From: Lewinellaceae bacterium
GTDB lineage: Bacteria > Bacteroidota > Bacteroidia > Chitinophagales > Saprospiraceae
DNA: 64,000 nucleotides
Direction of reading: 5' to 3'
Assembly (NCBI GenBank): GCA_020636075.1
Contig: JACJYO010000008.1
Location: 62,001 to 126,000, forward strand
Within the stretch, counting starts at the first letter, position 1. Each line of letters begins with the position of its first letter. The notes beneath the pieces were generated by a model. That model was not told the origin of the DNA. It searched no databases and saw nothing but the letters and a program-made list of their open reading frames with translations. The translations under genes were made by a program, and so were the position numbers. Positions 53,934 to 62,523 of this stretch are shown piece after piece.

Positions 53934-55622
53934 ATGGCACACTACCGCTATCCCGGCGCACAGCCTTTTTCTACAGCCCAGAAGCCTATCTTCTTTGGCC
54001 GGGGTCGGGATATTGAGGCGTTTTACCGGCAAATTCGCTTGGAATCGCTGGTAGTCCTGCATGCCAAATCGGGGTTGGGCAAAAGTTCGTTGCTGCAGGC
54101 CGGTATTATACCGCGGGTGCTCGAGGACGGGAAATATCGCCCCGTACATATTCGATTCAAAGCGTATAACCCCAAGGGTGAAACGGTACTCATGCCCCTG
54201 GAAGTGGCTCGTGCTGCGGTTCGTGCGGCAAGTGAAAGTCGCACAAAAGATACCTTTTTGGAAAAACTGCTGCCAATGGGGTCCAGCCTGTGGTACCTGA
54301 TGAAACGCGAGCAGGTGTCCAATAATAACCAGCGACAATTCCTGCTCTTTTTTGATCAGTTTGAAGAACTGTTCACCTACCCACCAGAATTTATTCGTCA
54401 GTTTAAGGTGGAACTGGCGGAATTGCTGAATACCCAAATCCCGCAGCGTTACCTCGATATGGTGGAACAAGAGGTAGAGCAGCCGGAACTGCTCAGCGCT
54501 GAACAACTGACCCTGGTGCACCAACCTTTCGAAGCAAAAATCGTACTGGCGATTCGCTCCGACCGGGTCAGTATGCTCGACCGCCTGGCTGATTACCTGC
54601 CTCAGGTGAAACGCAGCTGGTGCGAACTGGATGCTCTGAGTTTAGAACAGGCTGAAGAAGCTATCCTGAATCCTGCCTACAAGCAAGGCAAATTTGCATC
54701 CCCGGTTTTTGATTACAGCGATGAAGCACTGGAGGCAATGCTCAGCTTTTTGACCAGGGGTGGGACGCAAAAAATTGAAAGCTTCCAGTTGCAAATTTTG
54801 TGTCAGGCCATTGAGCGAAAAGTGATACGCCAAAAGCTGAAACAAGTGGGCGCCGCTGAACTTGGCAATATCGAGGAAGTGTACGCCAATTATTACGAAG
54901 ACCAACTGCGCCAGATCAGTGATCCCAGAGCCCAAAATGCAGCCCGCCGTTTTCTCGAAGAGGGTTTGATCTTTGAGGAAGAGGAGCGCCGGCTCAGCTT
55001 GTACGAAGGGCAGATATTCCGGCAATTCGGGGTTACGGAAGCACTCCTTAGGCAACTGGAAGATACGCACCTCATTCGACGCGAACCCAGTATAAAGGGC
55101 GGTTTTACCTATGAATTGAGCCATGATACCCTGGTTGTACCGGTGCTGAATGCCAAGCAAAAACGCATGGCGGCCCAGCAGCTTCAGGATCAGTGGGAAG
55201 AGCAGCAGCAGCGAGCATTAGAACTGTACAGGGAACGCCGCAAGCGCCAGTTGTCAAACTGGATAGCAGCGGCCGGGTTTGTTCTGGCAGCTTTCGCTAT
55301 TGGGGCTTGGATATATGCCCTTAATCAGAAAAATAAGGCTGACAGTGCACTGGAAACCGCTGAGCAGGCCCGTCAAGCCGCTGTGGATGCCCTGCAAATT
55401 GCCCGACAGGAAAAAGCGCAACGCGACATGCTGGACTTCACCAACATGGAACGCAAAATAAAAGTCTTCATGGATGCCGACGAACCGGGCTTGGCTGAAG
55501 AGGAATTCCGTAAAATGGAGCTTATTGTAAAAAGCGATTCGCTGGGGCTAAACCCTGGCCTGCCCGAACGCCTGGAAGAAGTGGCTAAACGCCTGGGCCA
55601 GTATCAAAACAACCTGCAATGA
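53934..55622 (+). CDS. nSTAND1 ATPase with C-terminal membrane anchor
   Basis: A 562-residue STAND-type NTPase acting as a switch. It begins with YPGAQPFSTAQKPIFFGRGRD, the usual nSTAND1 opening. The Walker A motif AKSGLGKS is at residues 44-51, and the Walker B plus family signature FLLFFDQFEELF at 136-147. A sensor-like VLAIRSDRVSMLDRL and the long helical arm (ERKVIRQKLK ... TYELSHDTLVVPVL) follow as in this family. A single membrane segment (about 443-463, WIAAAGFVLAAFAIGAWIYAL) is followed by a ~100-residue coiled, alanine- and glutamine-rich tail outside the ATPase. The WD40 repeats normally found in the same chain are absent; they occur in the next gene. Its stop overlaps that gene's start as ATGA, so translation is probably coupled. 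The gene is intact. An N-terminal EAD is not visible. Confidence 0.9.
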   Translation: MAHYRYPGAQPFSTAQKPIFFGRGRDIEAFYRQIRLESLVVLHAKSGLGKSSLLQAGIIPRVLEDGKYRPVHIRFKAYNPKGETVLMPLEVARAAVRAASESRTKDTFLEKLLPMGSSLWYLMKREQVSNNNQRQFLLFFDQFEELFTYPPEFIRQFKVELAELLNTQIPQRYLDMVEQEVEQPELLSAEQLTLVHQPFEAKIVLAIRSDRVSMLDRLADYLPQVKRSWCELDALSLEQAEEAILNPAYKQGKFASPVFDYSDEALEAMLSFLTRGGTQKIESFQLQILCQAIERKVIRQKLKQVGAAELGNIEEVYANYYEDQLRQISDPRAQNAARRFLEEGLIFEEEERRLSLYEGQIFRQFGVTEALLRQLEDTHLIRREPSIKGGFTYELSHDTLVVPVLNAKQKRMAAQQLQDQWEEQQQRALELYRERRKRQLSNWIAAAGFVLAAFAIGAWIYALNQKNKADSALETAEQARQAAVDALQIARQEKAQRDMLDFTNMERKIKVFMDADEPGLAEEEFRKMELIVKSDSLGLNPGLPERLEEVAKRLGQYQNNLQ

Positions 55623-57931
55623 AAATACCGGTAATCTGTTTTTTCCTGCTCTTGTCTTTTTGCCTTTCCGGACAGCCCTGCACGGAGTATCAAAACATTA
55701 TGAAAAGAGTAGAGCGCGCCCTGGCCAAGGGAGATTACAAAATGGCTCTGCTCAAACTCAACGCCGCCCGCGAGCACTGCCCAGAAAAAGGCGCCGCCGT
55801 GGACCGGAAAATTCTGGAGGTGTTTAATGCCATCGAAGCTAAGCGCTTGGAGGCGGAAGAGGCCTTGGCGCGGTACAACGGCAGTTTTGCAGCATACCTC
55901 ACCTCTGAGGCCCAAAAGGCTTTTGCAAAAGAAGATATTCGCCTGGCTTGGCGCTTGATGGAGGCAGCTTTAGAACGGGACCCTGAGAATACGCTTGCGC
56001 AATCCTTGAAAGCAAAAATGCCCGAATATAGCGGAGAGATTATTTTGGAGACGATAGAAAGTTCGGAGCAAGCGGGATTGGGTCAGGTATATAATCGCCC
56101 ATTCGAAATCGAGCCTACGGTGAGCCCGGATTCTTCTGTTTTTGCTTTTTATACAAAAACAGATACTAGTATAAACCTGAATGTTCTGAAACTGGGCAGT
56201 GCGCTTCCTCCCCGGGTTTTGGCTAATGTCTCTCTTTATGGCTACGGTTTTAGTCCGGACAGTCGGTTCCTGCTTTTTTTTACCGGAGGAAAGCTTAGCC
56301 GAGATACCTTGAATTTGTTGGCACTCGATAGTTTGTACGGTTCATACACATCTTATAACACTGCACCCGGCGCTTATCCCACGCCAGGCCATTACCGGCA
56401 CCAGGAATTTCTTTTCAGTTCAGATGGCCGGTTTCTGTTCTTTACGACTACTTCGAATACCTTATGTGTATTGGATCTGGCCAACAGGGCTACCCCCCGC
56501 ATTTTTTCAAATGTTGTGGCAATTGGTGGTATTAACTACAGTCCGGATAATCGGTTTTTGGCCTTTACCACATTTAAAAGTTCTACTGAAAGTGCCTTTA
56601 ATGTGTTAGAACTGGGGAGTAACGCACCGCCTCGAATTTTTCCACGTTTCCCCAAGCCCAATTTTATAGGGTCATATGATTATACCTTCAGTCCGGATAG
56701 CCGGTTTTTGACATTTTTTACAGGAAGTGATACCTTAAAAGTGCTGGAACTGGAAAGTGGGGCTGCTCCCCGTGCTTTTCCCAATTGTCTTAAAAGTGAA
56801 TTTGGTTACAGTCCGGATGGTCGGTTTTTAACATTTTTTACGGGTAGCGATACCTTGAATGTACTGGAACTGGATAGTGAGGCTGGTCCCCGGATCTACC
56901 CAAATTGCCAGGAGGAAGTTTATACATATACTGGAAAATTCAATTGTAGATTTAGTTCGGATAGTCGGTTTTTGTCTTTTTTCACTAGCAGCGATACCTT
57001 GAATGTACTGGAATTGGACAGTGGTACTGCTCCCCGGATTTATCCAGGTTGTCAAAATGGATCATTTAGTTACAGTCCGGATAGCCGGTTTTTGACCATA
57101 TTATCCGGACCAGCCGGTAATTCCAAAGTGTCGGATAATTTAACTTTATATGTGCTGGAGTTAGATCTGGACACGATAACGGGCACTTTCTCTATTGTTA
57201 GCCTTCCCCAAAAAATGTCACAGCGAGAAAAAATAATTTGTTTCAGCCCGGATAGCCGTTTCGTTATTTTTTTTACGGAACCACCAGTAACAATAAATAA
57301 ACAAGCTGATCTCAACTTACTGGAGCTTGGCAAAACGACAACTCCTCGAGTTTTTCCTTACTGTACCGGAGATTTTATTTTCAGCTCGGATGACCAATCG
57401 CTCGCTTTTATTGCGAATTTTGATTTATTGAATGTAATGAATCTGGATAATACAGCAATAGTTCATATATACGATATAATTTCAATTTCATCCGAGAATC
57501 ATGCCTTGCTTGAATTTAAATTCAGCCCTGATGGTCGCTACTTATTTTTTTTAAATAACAATGACCAAGTAAATGTGCTGGAAATAGATAGCGCTGCCCA
57601 GCGTCGAATATTTCCAAACAGCACCAGTTACCAATGCAGCCCGGATAGTCGATTCTTCACCGTTGCAAACAAGGAAAAGAAATTGATTCAAGTTATTGAT
57701 CTGATTTCCGGTCAAACTATTCGAGAAATAAACCACCAATATCCCGTGGAAACTCTGGAATTTTTAAACGACGATTATCTGATGACCCAATCCATAAACC
57801 CTGTAACAGGAAACTATATCACCAAACTCATCCGCCTTTCTCTGGGCGCCAACTATTGGGACTACTACCTGAATGAAAAGTACGCACCGCTCAGTAAAAC
57901 TGAGAAGCGGGCATACGGTATTCTCGATTAA
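55619..57931 (+). CDS. Secreted TPR-like plus 12-repeat beta-propeller protein, probable sensor of the nSTAND system
   Basis: A 770-residue exported protein (signal peptide ending LSGQ). A helical TPR-like part (residues ~20-135) has KRVERALAKGDYKMALLKLNAAREH and RLAWRLMEAALERDP. Then come twelve repeats of about 40-50 residues (~150-700), each with S-P-D-S-R-F-L followed by a hydrophobic strand and L-[NK]-V-L-E-L-[DE] (for example SPDSRFLTFFTGSDTLNVLELD). This is the PD40/WD40-like blade pattern, so one large or two propellers are expected. Several repeats are nearly identical in protein and DNA, indicating recent expansion. Similar TPR-plus-WD40 parts normally follow the membrane segment of single-chain nSTAND1 proteins, which places this protein on the same side of the membrane. 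It is intact. The ligand is unknown; a sensor role is inferred. Confidence 0.85.
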   Translation: MKIPVICFFLLLSFCLSGQPCTEYQNIMKRVERALAKGDYKMALLKLNAAREHCPEKGAAVDRKILEVFNAIEAKRLEAEEALARYNGSFAAYLTSEAQKAFAKEDIRLAWRLMEAALERDPENTLAQSLKAKMPEYSGEIILETIESSEQAGLGQVYNRPFEIEPTVSPDSSVFAFYTKTDTSINLNVLKLGSALPPRVLANVSLYGYGFSPDSRFLLFFTGGKLSRDTLNLLALDSLYGSYTSYNTAPGAYPTPGHYRHQEFLFSSDGRFLFFTTTSNTLCVLDLANRATPRIFSNVVAIGGINYSPDNRFLAFTTFKSSTESAFNVLELGSNAPPRIFPRFPKPNFIGSYDYTFSPDSRFLTFFTGSDTLKVLELESGAAPRAFPNCLKSEFGYSPDGRFLTFFTGSDTLNVLELDSEAGPRIYPNCQEEVYTYTGKFNCRFSSDSRFLSFFTSSDTLNVLELDSGTAPRIYPGCQNGSFSYSPDSRFLTILSGPAGNSKVSDNLTLYVLELDLDTITGTFSIVSLPQKMSQREKIICFSPDSRFVIFFTEPPVTINKQADLNLLELGKTTTPRVFPYCTGDFIFSSDDQSLAFIANFDLLNVMNLDNTAIVHIYDIISISSENHALLEFKFSPDGRYLFFLNNNDQVNVLEIDSAAQRRIFPNSTSYQCSPDSRFFTVANKEKKLIQVIDLISGQTIREINHQYPVETLEFLNDDYLMTQSINPVTGNYITKLIRLSLGANYWDYYLNEKYAPLSKTEKRAYGILD

Positions 57932-57961
57932 TGGAAAATCTTGAACTACGTAAAATGTAAC

Positions 57962-58414
57962 ATGCACATCCGCCAAGCCCTCCTCTCCGACATCCCCCAA
58001 ATCCAAATTGTCCGCCATGCCGTCAAAGAAAACGTCCTGTCCAACCCGGCCCTGGTCACCGACGCCGACTGTGCCCGGTATATCACCGAACGAGGCTGTG
58101 GCTGGGTGTGCGAGGTCGACGGGCTGGTCATAGGTTTTGCCATCGCCGATTTGGTCGATCACAATATCTGGGCTTTGTTTGTCGACCCGGGTTACGAAGC
58201 CCGAGGTATCGGAAAAGCCCTGCACGACACCATGCTGGACTGGTATTTCCAGCAAACCCGCGATACCGTCTGGCTCGGCACCGCACCCGGCACCCGCGCC
58301 GAGGGGTTTTACCGGCAGGCCGGCTGGACGGAAGTGGGCATGGTGGGTAAAGGCGAAGTGAAATTTGAAATGCCCTTCGAAAACTGGATCAATCGGAAAC
58401 AACCAACATCATGA
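57962..58414 (+). CDS. GNAT-family N-acetyltransferase
   Basis: A 150-residue acetyl-CoA-dependent transferase. The ATG at 57962 gives MHIRQALLSDIPQIQ, the standard GNAT beginning. The fold continues with GWVCEVDGLVIGFAIADL, then ALFVDPGYEARGIGKALHDTMLDW, in which the acetyl-CoA-binding motif A (R-G-I-G-K) is intact. The end has TAPGTRAEGFYRQAGWTEVGMVGKGEVKFEM, as in ElaA/YjgM-like members. The substrate is not determined. It overlaps the next gene by ATGA, so the two are cotranslated. It is intact, and separate from the nSTAND gene by about 30 bp. Confidence 0.9.
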   Translation: MHIRQALLSDIPQIQIVRHAVKENVLSNPALVTDADCARYITERGCGWVCEVDGLVIGFAIADLVDHNIWALFVDPGYEARGIGKALHDTMLDWYFQQTRDTVWLGTAPGTRAEGFYRQAGWTEVGMVGKGEVKFEMPFENWINRKQPTS

Positions 58415-59694
58415 AAAAAATACTGACCTGTACCTACCTCATACTGGCAACTGTGTTTTGCGCAGCGCAAAAAACTATTCTCCATTGTGGCCGGCTCATC
58501 GATGTAAAAACGGAACAAATACTCACTGAACGGAGCATTTTTGTTGAAAACGACAAAATCACAGGGGTAGTGGAAGGCTATGCGCCTGCCGGCCCTGATG
58601 ATCAGGTGATCGACCTGAAGGACCGTACAGTCATGCCGGGGCTGATCGACATGCACGTGCACCTGGTTACCGAGTCAAGCCGCTCGGGCGCCCTGGAAAA
58701 ATATATCCTGAACCCGGCCGATCACGCCTACCGTTCGGTGTTGCATGCCGAGCGCACCTTGCAGGCCGGTTTTACCACCGTGCGTGACCTGGGTGGAAAC
58801 AACGGTGTGAATATTTCCCTGCGCAATGCCATCAACAAAAACCTGATCAAAGGACCCCGGGTATATACGGCCGGCAAAGCCATTGCAACCACTGGCGGGC
58901 ATGCCGACCCGACAAACGGCTACCGCAAGGATCTGACAACCGACCCGGGCCCCGAAGACGGTGTGGTGAATGGCCCCGAAGATTGCGCCAAAGCCGTTCG
59001 CCAGCGCTACAAGGAGGGCAGCGACCTGATCAAGATCACGGCATCCGGTGGGGTACTGAGCATGGCGAAAAGTGCCGATAATCCACAGTTTACCGAAGAG
59101 GAAATCCGTGCTATTGTGGCGACCGCCAAGGACTACGGTTTCCGGGTGGCTGCCCATGCGCACGGTGCCGAAGGCATGAAACGGGCGATTCGTGCCGGTG
59201 TGAATTCAATCGAACACGGCACCTACATGGACGACGAAGCTATCGAACTGTTCAAAAAATACGGCACCTACCTCGTGCCCACCATTACGGCCGGAAAATC
59301 GACGGCCGACTCGGCGGCCATTCCGGGCTATTATCCGGAAATGATAACTGCCAAAGCGCTGGTGGTTGGCCCGCACATTCAAAACACGTTTGCGAAAGCA
59401 TACAAAGCCGGGGTGAAAATTGCCTTTGGCACCGATGCCGGCGTTTTTCCGCATGGCAAAAACTGGATAGAATTCGTGTACATGCACGAAGCGGGTATGC
59501 CGGCACTTGCCGCGATCAAAGCCGCTACCTGGTACGCAGCCGACCTGTTGGGAACTACCGATATTATGGGCTCCATTGAGGCGGGGAAACTAGCCGATAT
59601 CATTGCCGTTGACGGTAATCCGGTCGATGATATTTACAGCATGAGCCGGGTGAAATTTGTCATGAAAGGCGGGGTGGTGTATTTGCGGGATTAG
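58411..59694 (+). CDS. Exported amidohydrolase-family metallohydrolase
   Basis: A 427-residue protein with a signal peptide ending VFCAAQ. It is an imidazolonepropionase-like or Xaa-Pro dipeptidase-type amidohydrolase. Metal-binding residues are visible: H82 and H84 in GLIDMHVHLV, a lysine likely to be carboxylated in SDLIKITASGG, H in AAHAHGAEG, H in NSIEHGTYMD, and D in FGTDAGVFPHG. The C-terminal composite beta-sandwich closes with GSIEAGKLADIIAVDGNPVDDI. Such periplasmic enzymes act on peptide or cyclic amide bonds; the substrate is unknown. It overlaps the GNAT gene at ATGA. The gene is intact. Confidence 0.9.
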   Translation: MKKILTCTYLILATVFCAAQKTILHCGRLIDVKTEQILTERSIFVENDKITGVVEGYAPAGPDDQVIDLKDRTVMPGLIDMHVHLVTESSRSGALEKYILNPADHAYRSVLHAERTLQAGFTTVRDLGGNNGVNISLRNAINKNLIKGPRVYTAGKAIATTGGHADPTNGYRKDLTTDPGPEDGVVNGPEDCAKAVRQRYKEGSDLIKITASGGVLSMAKSADNPQFTEEEIRAIVATAKDYGFRVAAHAHGAEGMKRAIRAGVNSIEHGTYMDDEAIELFKKYGTYLVPTITAGKSTADSAAIPGYYPEMITAKALVVGPHIQNTFAKAYKAGVKIAFGTDAGVFPHGKNWIEFVYMHEAGMPALAAIKAATWYAADLLGTTDIMGSIEAGKLADIIAVDGNPVDDIYSMSRVKFVMKGGVVYLRD

Positions 59695-59795
59695 GCGTTT
59701 TATCAGTGTAAAAAGTTGAACAAACGTTGAATACGGGACAGAGTCGTATCTTAGGCAAGCATTTAACCATGCGCAAGCCGTGACTATCAAAAGGA

Positions 59796-59904
59796 GACAG
59801 GATAAACAAGATCAACAGGATTATATCATGCCGGCTGCGCCGCCATTTGCGAGTGGAGGCCTGTGCAGCAGGTCTTGATTCTGCAAATCCTGTTTATCCT
59901 GTCC
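59796..59904. repeat. Intergenic inverted repeat (AATCCTGTTTATCCTGTCC-type)
   Basis: GACAGGATAAACAAGATCAA at 59796-59815 faces AATCCTGTTTATCCTGTCC at 59886-59904. This palindromic element type is found dispersed in many environmental bacterial genomes (recalled). It fills most of the 262-bp gap between the amidohydrolase and the aminopeptidase-like gene. Confidence 0.65.
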
Positions 59905-59956
59905 ACTTTCTCTGAGTAGGTCACAGCTTGAGTTTATTTCAAAAAAAACGCGCAAC

Positions 59957-61000
59957 ATGAAATTCTACCTCTACCTGATACTTGGCACCGTGGTTTTGTT
60001 TTTCGGCTGTATTGCCCCGCAAAACCCTCCGGCTGCTGATGGGCCCACCCTGGAAAGTTATTTCGCCGCTCAAGGTGACGGCATCCAAACCGGCGGAGTC
60101 AAAGTGATTCCCATTGAAACCGGCGGCAAAACCTTCAATATCTGGACGAAGCGTTTCGGCAACAACCCGAAGATCAAACTCCTGCTCCTGCAAGGCGGTC
60201 CCGGTTGCACGCATGAATATTGGGAATGCATGGAAAGCTTCCTGCCAGCCGAGGGCATCGAGTTCATTTATTACGACCAATTGGGCACCGGTTTTTCCGA
60301 CAATCCGGCCGATACGGCGTTTTGGGATCTGCCCCGGTATGTCGAGGAAGTGGAAATGGTGCGCAAGGCGCTGAACCTCAACAAGGACAATTTTTACCTG
60401 CTTGGCCATTCCTGGGGCGGAATTTTAGGCATGCAGTACGCCCTCAAATATCAGGACAACCTGAAGGGGCTGATCATTTCCAACATGATGATGAGCTGCC
60501 CGGAATACGACCGCTATGCTGATGAGGTGTTGGCTAAAACCATGGACCCGGAGGCCCTGCAGGGTATTCGGGATATCGAAGCCGCCAACGACTTCGACAA
60601 TCCGCGGTACATGGAAATCCTCACCCCGCATTTTTACGAAAAACATATCTGCCGCATGCCGGCGGCCGAATGGCCGGAGCCGGTGGTTCGCTCCTTTGGT
60701 AAAATCAACCACAGCTTGTACGTCACCATGCAGGGGCCCAGCGAATTCGGTATCGGCGGCCGGCTCGCCCAGTGGGACGTGAAAGACCGGCTTCCAGAGA
60801 TCAAAGTTCCGACGCTGACTATCGGCGCCACACACGACACCATGGACCCCGAACATATGAAATGGGTGTCCACTGCCGTACAAAAAGGCCGTTTTTTGCT
60901 TTGCTCCAACGGTAGCCACATGTGCATGTGGGACGATCAGAAAACCTACATGGCCGGCCTGATCGCTTTTTTGAAGGATGTTGACAAAGGCGCATTTTAA
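59957..61000 (+). CDS. Lipoprotein proline iminopeptidase-like alpha/beta hydrolase
   Basis: A 347-residue S33-type hydrolase anchored by lipid. The signal peptide ends in a lipobox with C18 in LFFGCIAP. The fold shows LLLLQGGPGCTHEYWE (oxyanion loop), YYDQLGTGFSDNP and the nucleophile S152 in GHSWGG. The acid residue is expected near GATHDTMDPEHMK, and the histidine in NGSHMCMWD. Proline iminopeptidases remove N-terminal proline from short peptides; tripeptide substrate preference is inferred. It stands alone between repeats and the ALDH gene. It is intact. Confidence 0.9.
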   Translation: MKFYLYLILGTVVLFFGCIAPQNPPAADGPTLESYFAAQGDGIQTGGVKVIPIETGGKTFNIWTKRFGNNPKIKLLLLQGGPGCTHEYWECMESFLPAEGIEFIYYDQLGTGFSDNPADTAFWDLPRYVEEVEMVRKALNLNKDNFYLLGHSWGGILGMQYALKYQDNLKGLIISNMMMSCPEYDRYADEVLAKTMDPEALQGIRDIEAANDFDNPRYMEILTPHFYEKHICRMPAAEWPEPVVRSFGKINHSLYVTMQGPSEFGIGGRLAQWDVKDRLPEIKVPTLTIGATHDTMDPEHMKWVSTAVQKGRFLLCSNGSHMCMWDDQKTYMAGLIAFLKDVDKGAF

Positions 61001-61028
61001 AAAAATCGGACACCGGAGCCGGCATTGC

Positions 61029-61036
61029 TATCTTTG
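61029..61036 (+). promoter_or_regulatory. Candidate -7 box for the ALDH gene
   Basis: TATCTTTG (TAnnTTTG) lies 20 bp before the ALDH start, a typical spacing for a short leader. No certain -33 box. Confidence 0.5.
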
Positions 61037-61055
61037 AGTCTTACGAAAGTTCGCC

Positions 61056-62444
61056 ATGCCAACTATGTTCCAAACCATAAGCCCGGTCGACGGCGCCGTA
61101 ATTGCTGAACGCCCCTATGCCACTTCCGTTGCCATAGAAACTACGTTGACTCATGCAGCGGCAGCACAGCGCGACTGGAGGCATACCCCCGTCGCCGAAC
61201 GGGCTGATCTTTGCCGCAAGGCCGTCCGGTATTTTCTGGATAACACCACCGAAATGGCCGAAGCCCTGACCCGTCAAATGGGCCGGCCGGTGCGCTACAG
61301 CCCCATGGAGATCACCCGGGGATTTCAGGAGCGCGCCCACTACATGATCGATCAGGCTGCCGGCGCTCTGGCCGATATTGCCATTGAAAATTCCGGTACG
61401 TTCCGGCGCTTCATCCGGCATGAACCGCTGGGTACGGTGCTGGTATTGGCGCCCTGGAACTACCCGTACCTGACTTCCGTAAATGCCATCATTCCGGCCC
61501 TGATGGCCGGCAACACGGTGTTGCTCAAACACGCGCAGCAAACGCCCCTTTGTGCCGAGCATTATGCTGCGGCATTTGAGGCGGCTGGCTTGCCCCGGGG
61601 TGTTTTTCAGTACCTGCATTTGAGCCACGAACAGGTCGCCGAGGTGATCGCCGATGCGCGCATTGCACATGTTGCCTTTACCGGTTCGGTAGATGGTGGC
61701 CGTGCCGTGCAACAGGCGGTCGGCAAGCGTTTTTTGGCCGCAGGCCTGGAACTCGGCGGCAAAGATCCGGCCTATGTGCGCGCAGATGCCCGTCTTGATT
61801 TTACTGTGGAAAACCTCGTGGACGGCGCATTTTTCAACTCCGGCCAATCCTGCTGCGGTATCGAGCGCATTTACGTCCACGAAAGTCTTTTCGATGTTTT
61901 CGTAAGCCGGTTTGTCGACCTGACTCTGCAATACCGTTTAGGCAATCCCCTGGACCCGGAAACAACCCTGGGGCCCATGGTAAAAACGGCTGCGGCAGAT
62001 TTTGCTAAAAAACAAATCCGGGAGGCGCTGAACCAGGGCGCGCATGCGCACATCGACCCGGCGCTTTTTCCCGAACATCGCGACGGCTCGCCCTACATGG
62101 CGCCGCAGGTGCTCACGGGAGTAAACCATGGCATGCGGGTGATGACCGAAGAAACCTTCGCTCCGGTGGTTGGCATCATGCCGGTTAGGGATGACGTAGA
62201 AGCGCTTCGACTGATGAACGACAGCCGGTACGGCCTGACGGCATCCGTGTGGACGCAAGATGCGGACGCCGCCTTGCGCCTGGCCGACCAACTGGAAACA
62301 GGCACCTGTTTTATGAACCGTTGCGATTACCTCGATCCGGCACTGGCCTGGACGGGCGTCAAAGACTCGGGGCGGGGATGTACCTTGTCGGTACTTGGCT
62401 ATGCTGCCCTGACACGCCCCAAGTCGTTTCATTTCAGAATGTGA
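61056..62444 (+). CDS. NAD(P)+-dependent aldehyde dehydrogenase
   Basis: A 462-residue ALDH-superfamily enzyme that oxidises an aldehyde to the acid in the cytoplasm. The catalytic cysteine is C266 in NSGQSCCG, and the general base E232 in LELGGKDP. Cofactor-binding features are APWNYPYLT and FTGSVDGG. The middle has QMGRPVRYSPMEI, and the end has GTCFMNRCDYLDPALAWTGVKDSG. It resembles short-chain succinate-semialdehyde-type ALDHs. Substrate is not determined. A candidate -7 box lies 20 bp upstream. The next gene, a class I glutamine amidotransferase, begins 79 bp later on the same strand. It is intact. Confidence 0.93.
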   Translation: MPTMFQTISPVDGAVIAERPYATSVAIETTLTHAAAAQRDWRHTPVAERADLCRKAVRYFLDNTTEMAEALTRQMGRPVRYSPMEITRGFQERAHYMIDQAAGALADIAIENSGTFRRFIRHEPLGTVLVLAPWNYPYLTSVNAIIPALMAGNTVLLKHAQQTPLCAEHYAAAFEAAGLPRGVFQYLHLSHEQVAEVIADARIAHVAFTGSVDGGRAVQQAVGKRFLAAGLELGGKDPAYVRADARLDFTVENLVDGAFFNSGQSCCGIERIYVHESLFDVFVSRFVDLTLQYRLGNPLDPETTLGPMVKTAAADFAKKQIREALNQGAHAHIDPALFPEHRDGSPYMAPQVLTGVNHGMRVMTEETFAPVVGIMPVRDDVEALRLMNDSRYGLTASVWTQDADAALRLADQLETGTCFMNRCDYLDPALAWTGVKDSGRGCTLSVLGYAALTRPKSFHFRM

Positions 62445-62523
62445 CAGCGCTTGACCGGAGTTGAAAAAACAGATTGATCTTTTGTAAAAATCCCGGAGCT
62501 CTGTCCATTAAAAGTAAATACAC

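Noticed and set aside
52806..55622. Calling the locus a known Avs5 (SIR2-STAND) system
   Set aside because: Avs5 is a single-chain SIR2-STAND protein with a TPR sensor. Here the SIR2-like domain and the ATPase are separate genes, the ATPase is nSTAND1-type with a membrane anchor, and the repeats are exported.
56100..57700. Regular DNA repeats that could suggest a tandem array or CRISPR
   Set aside because: The repeats are in frame, protein-coding propeller blades of uneven length; no conserved direct repeat with unique spacers exists.
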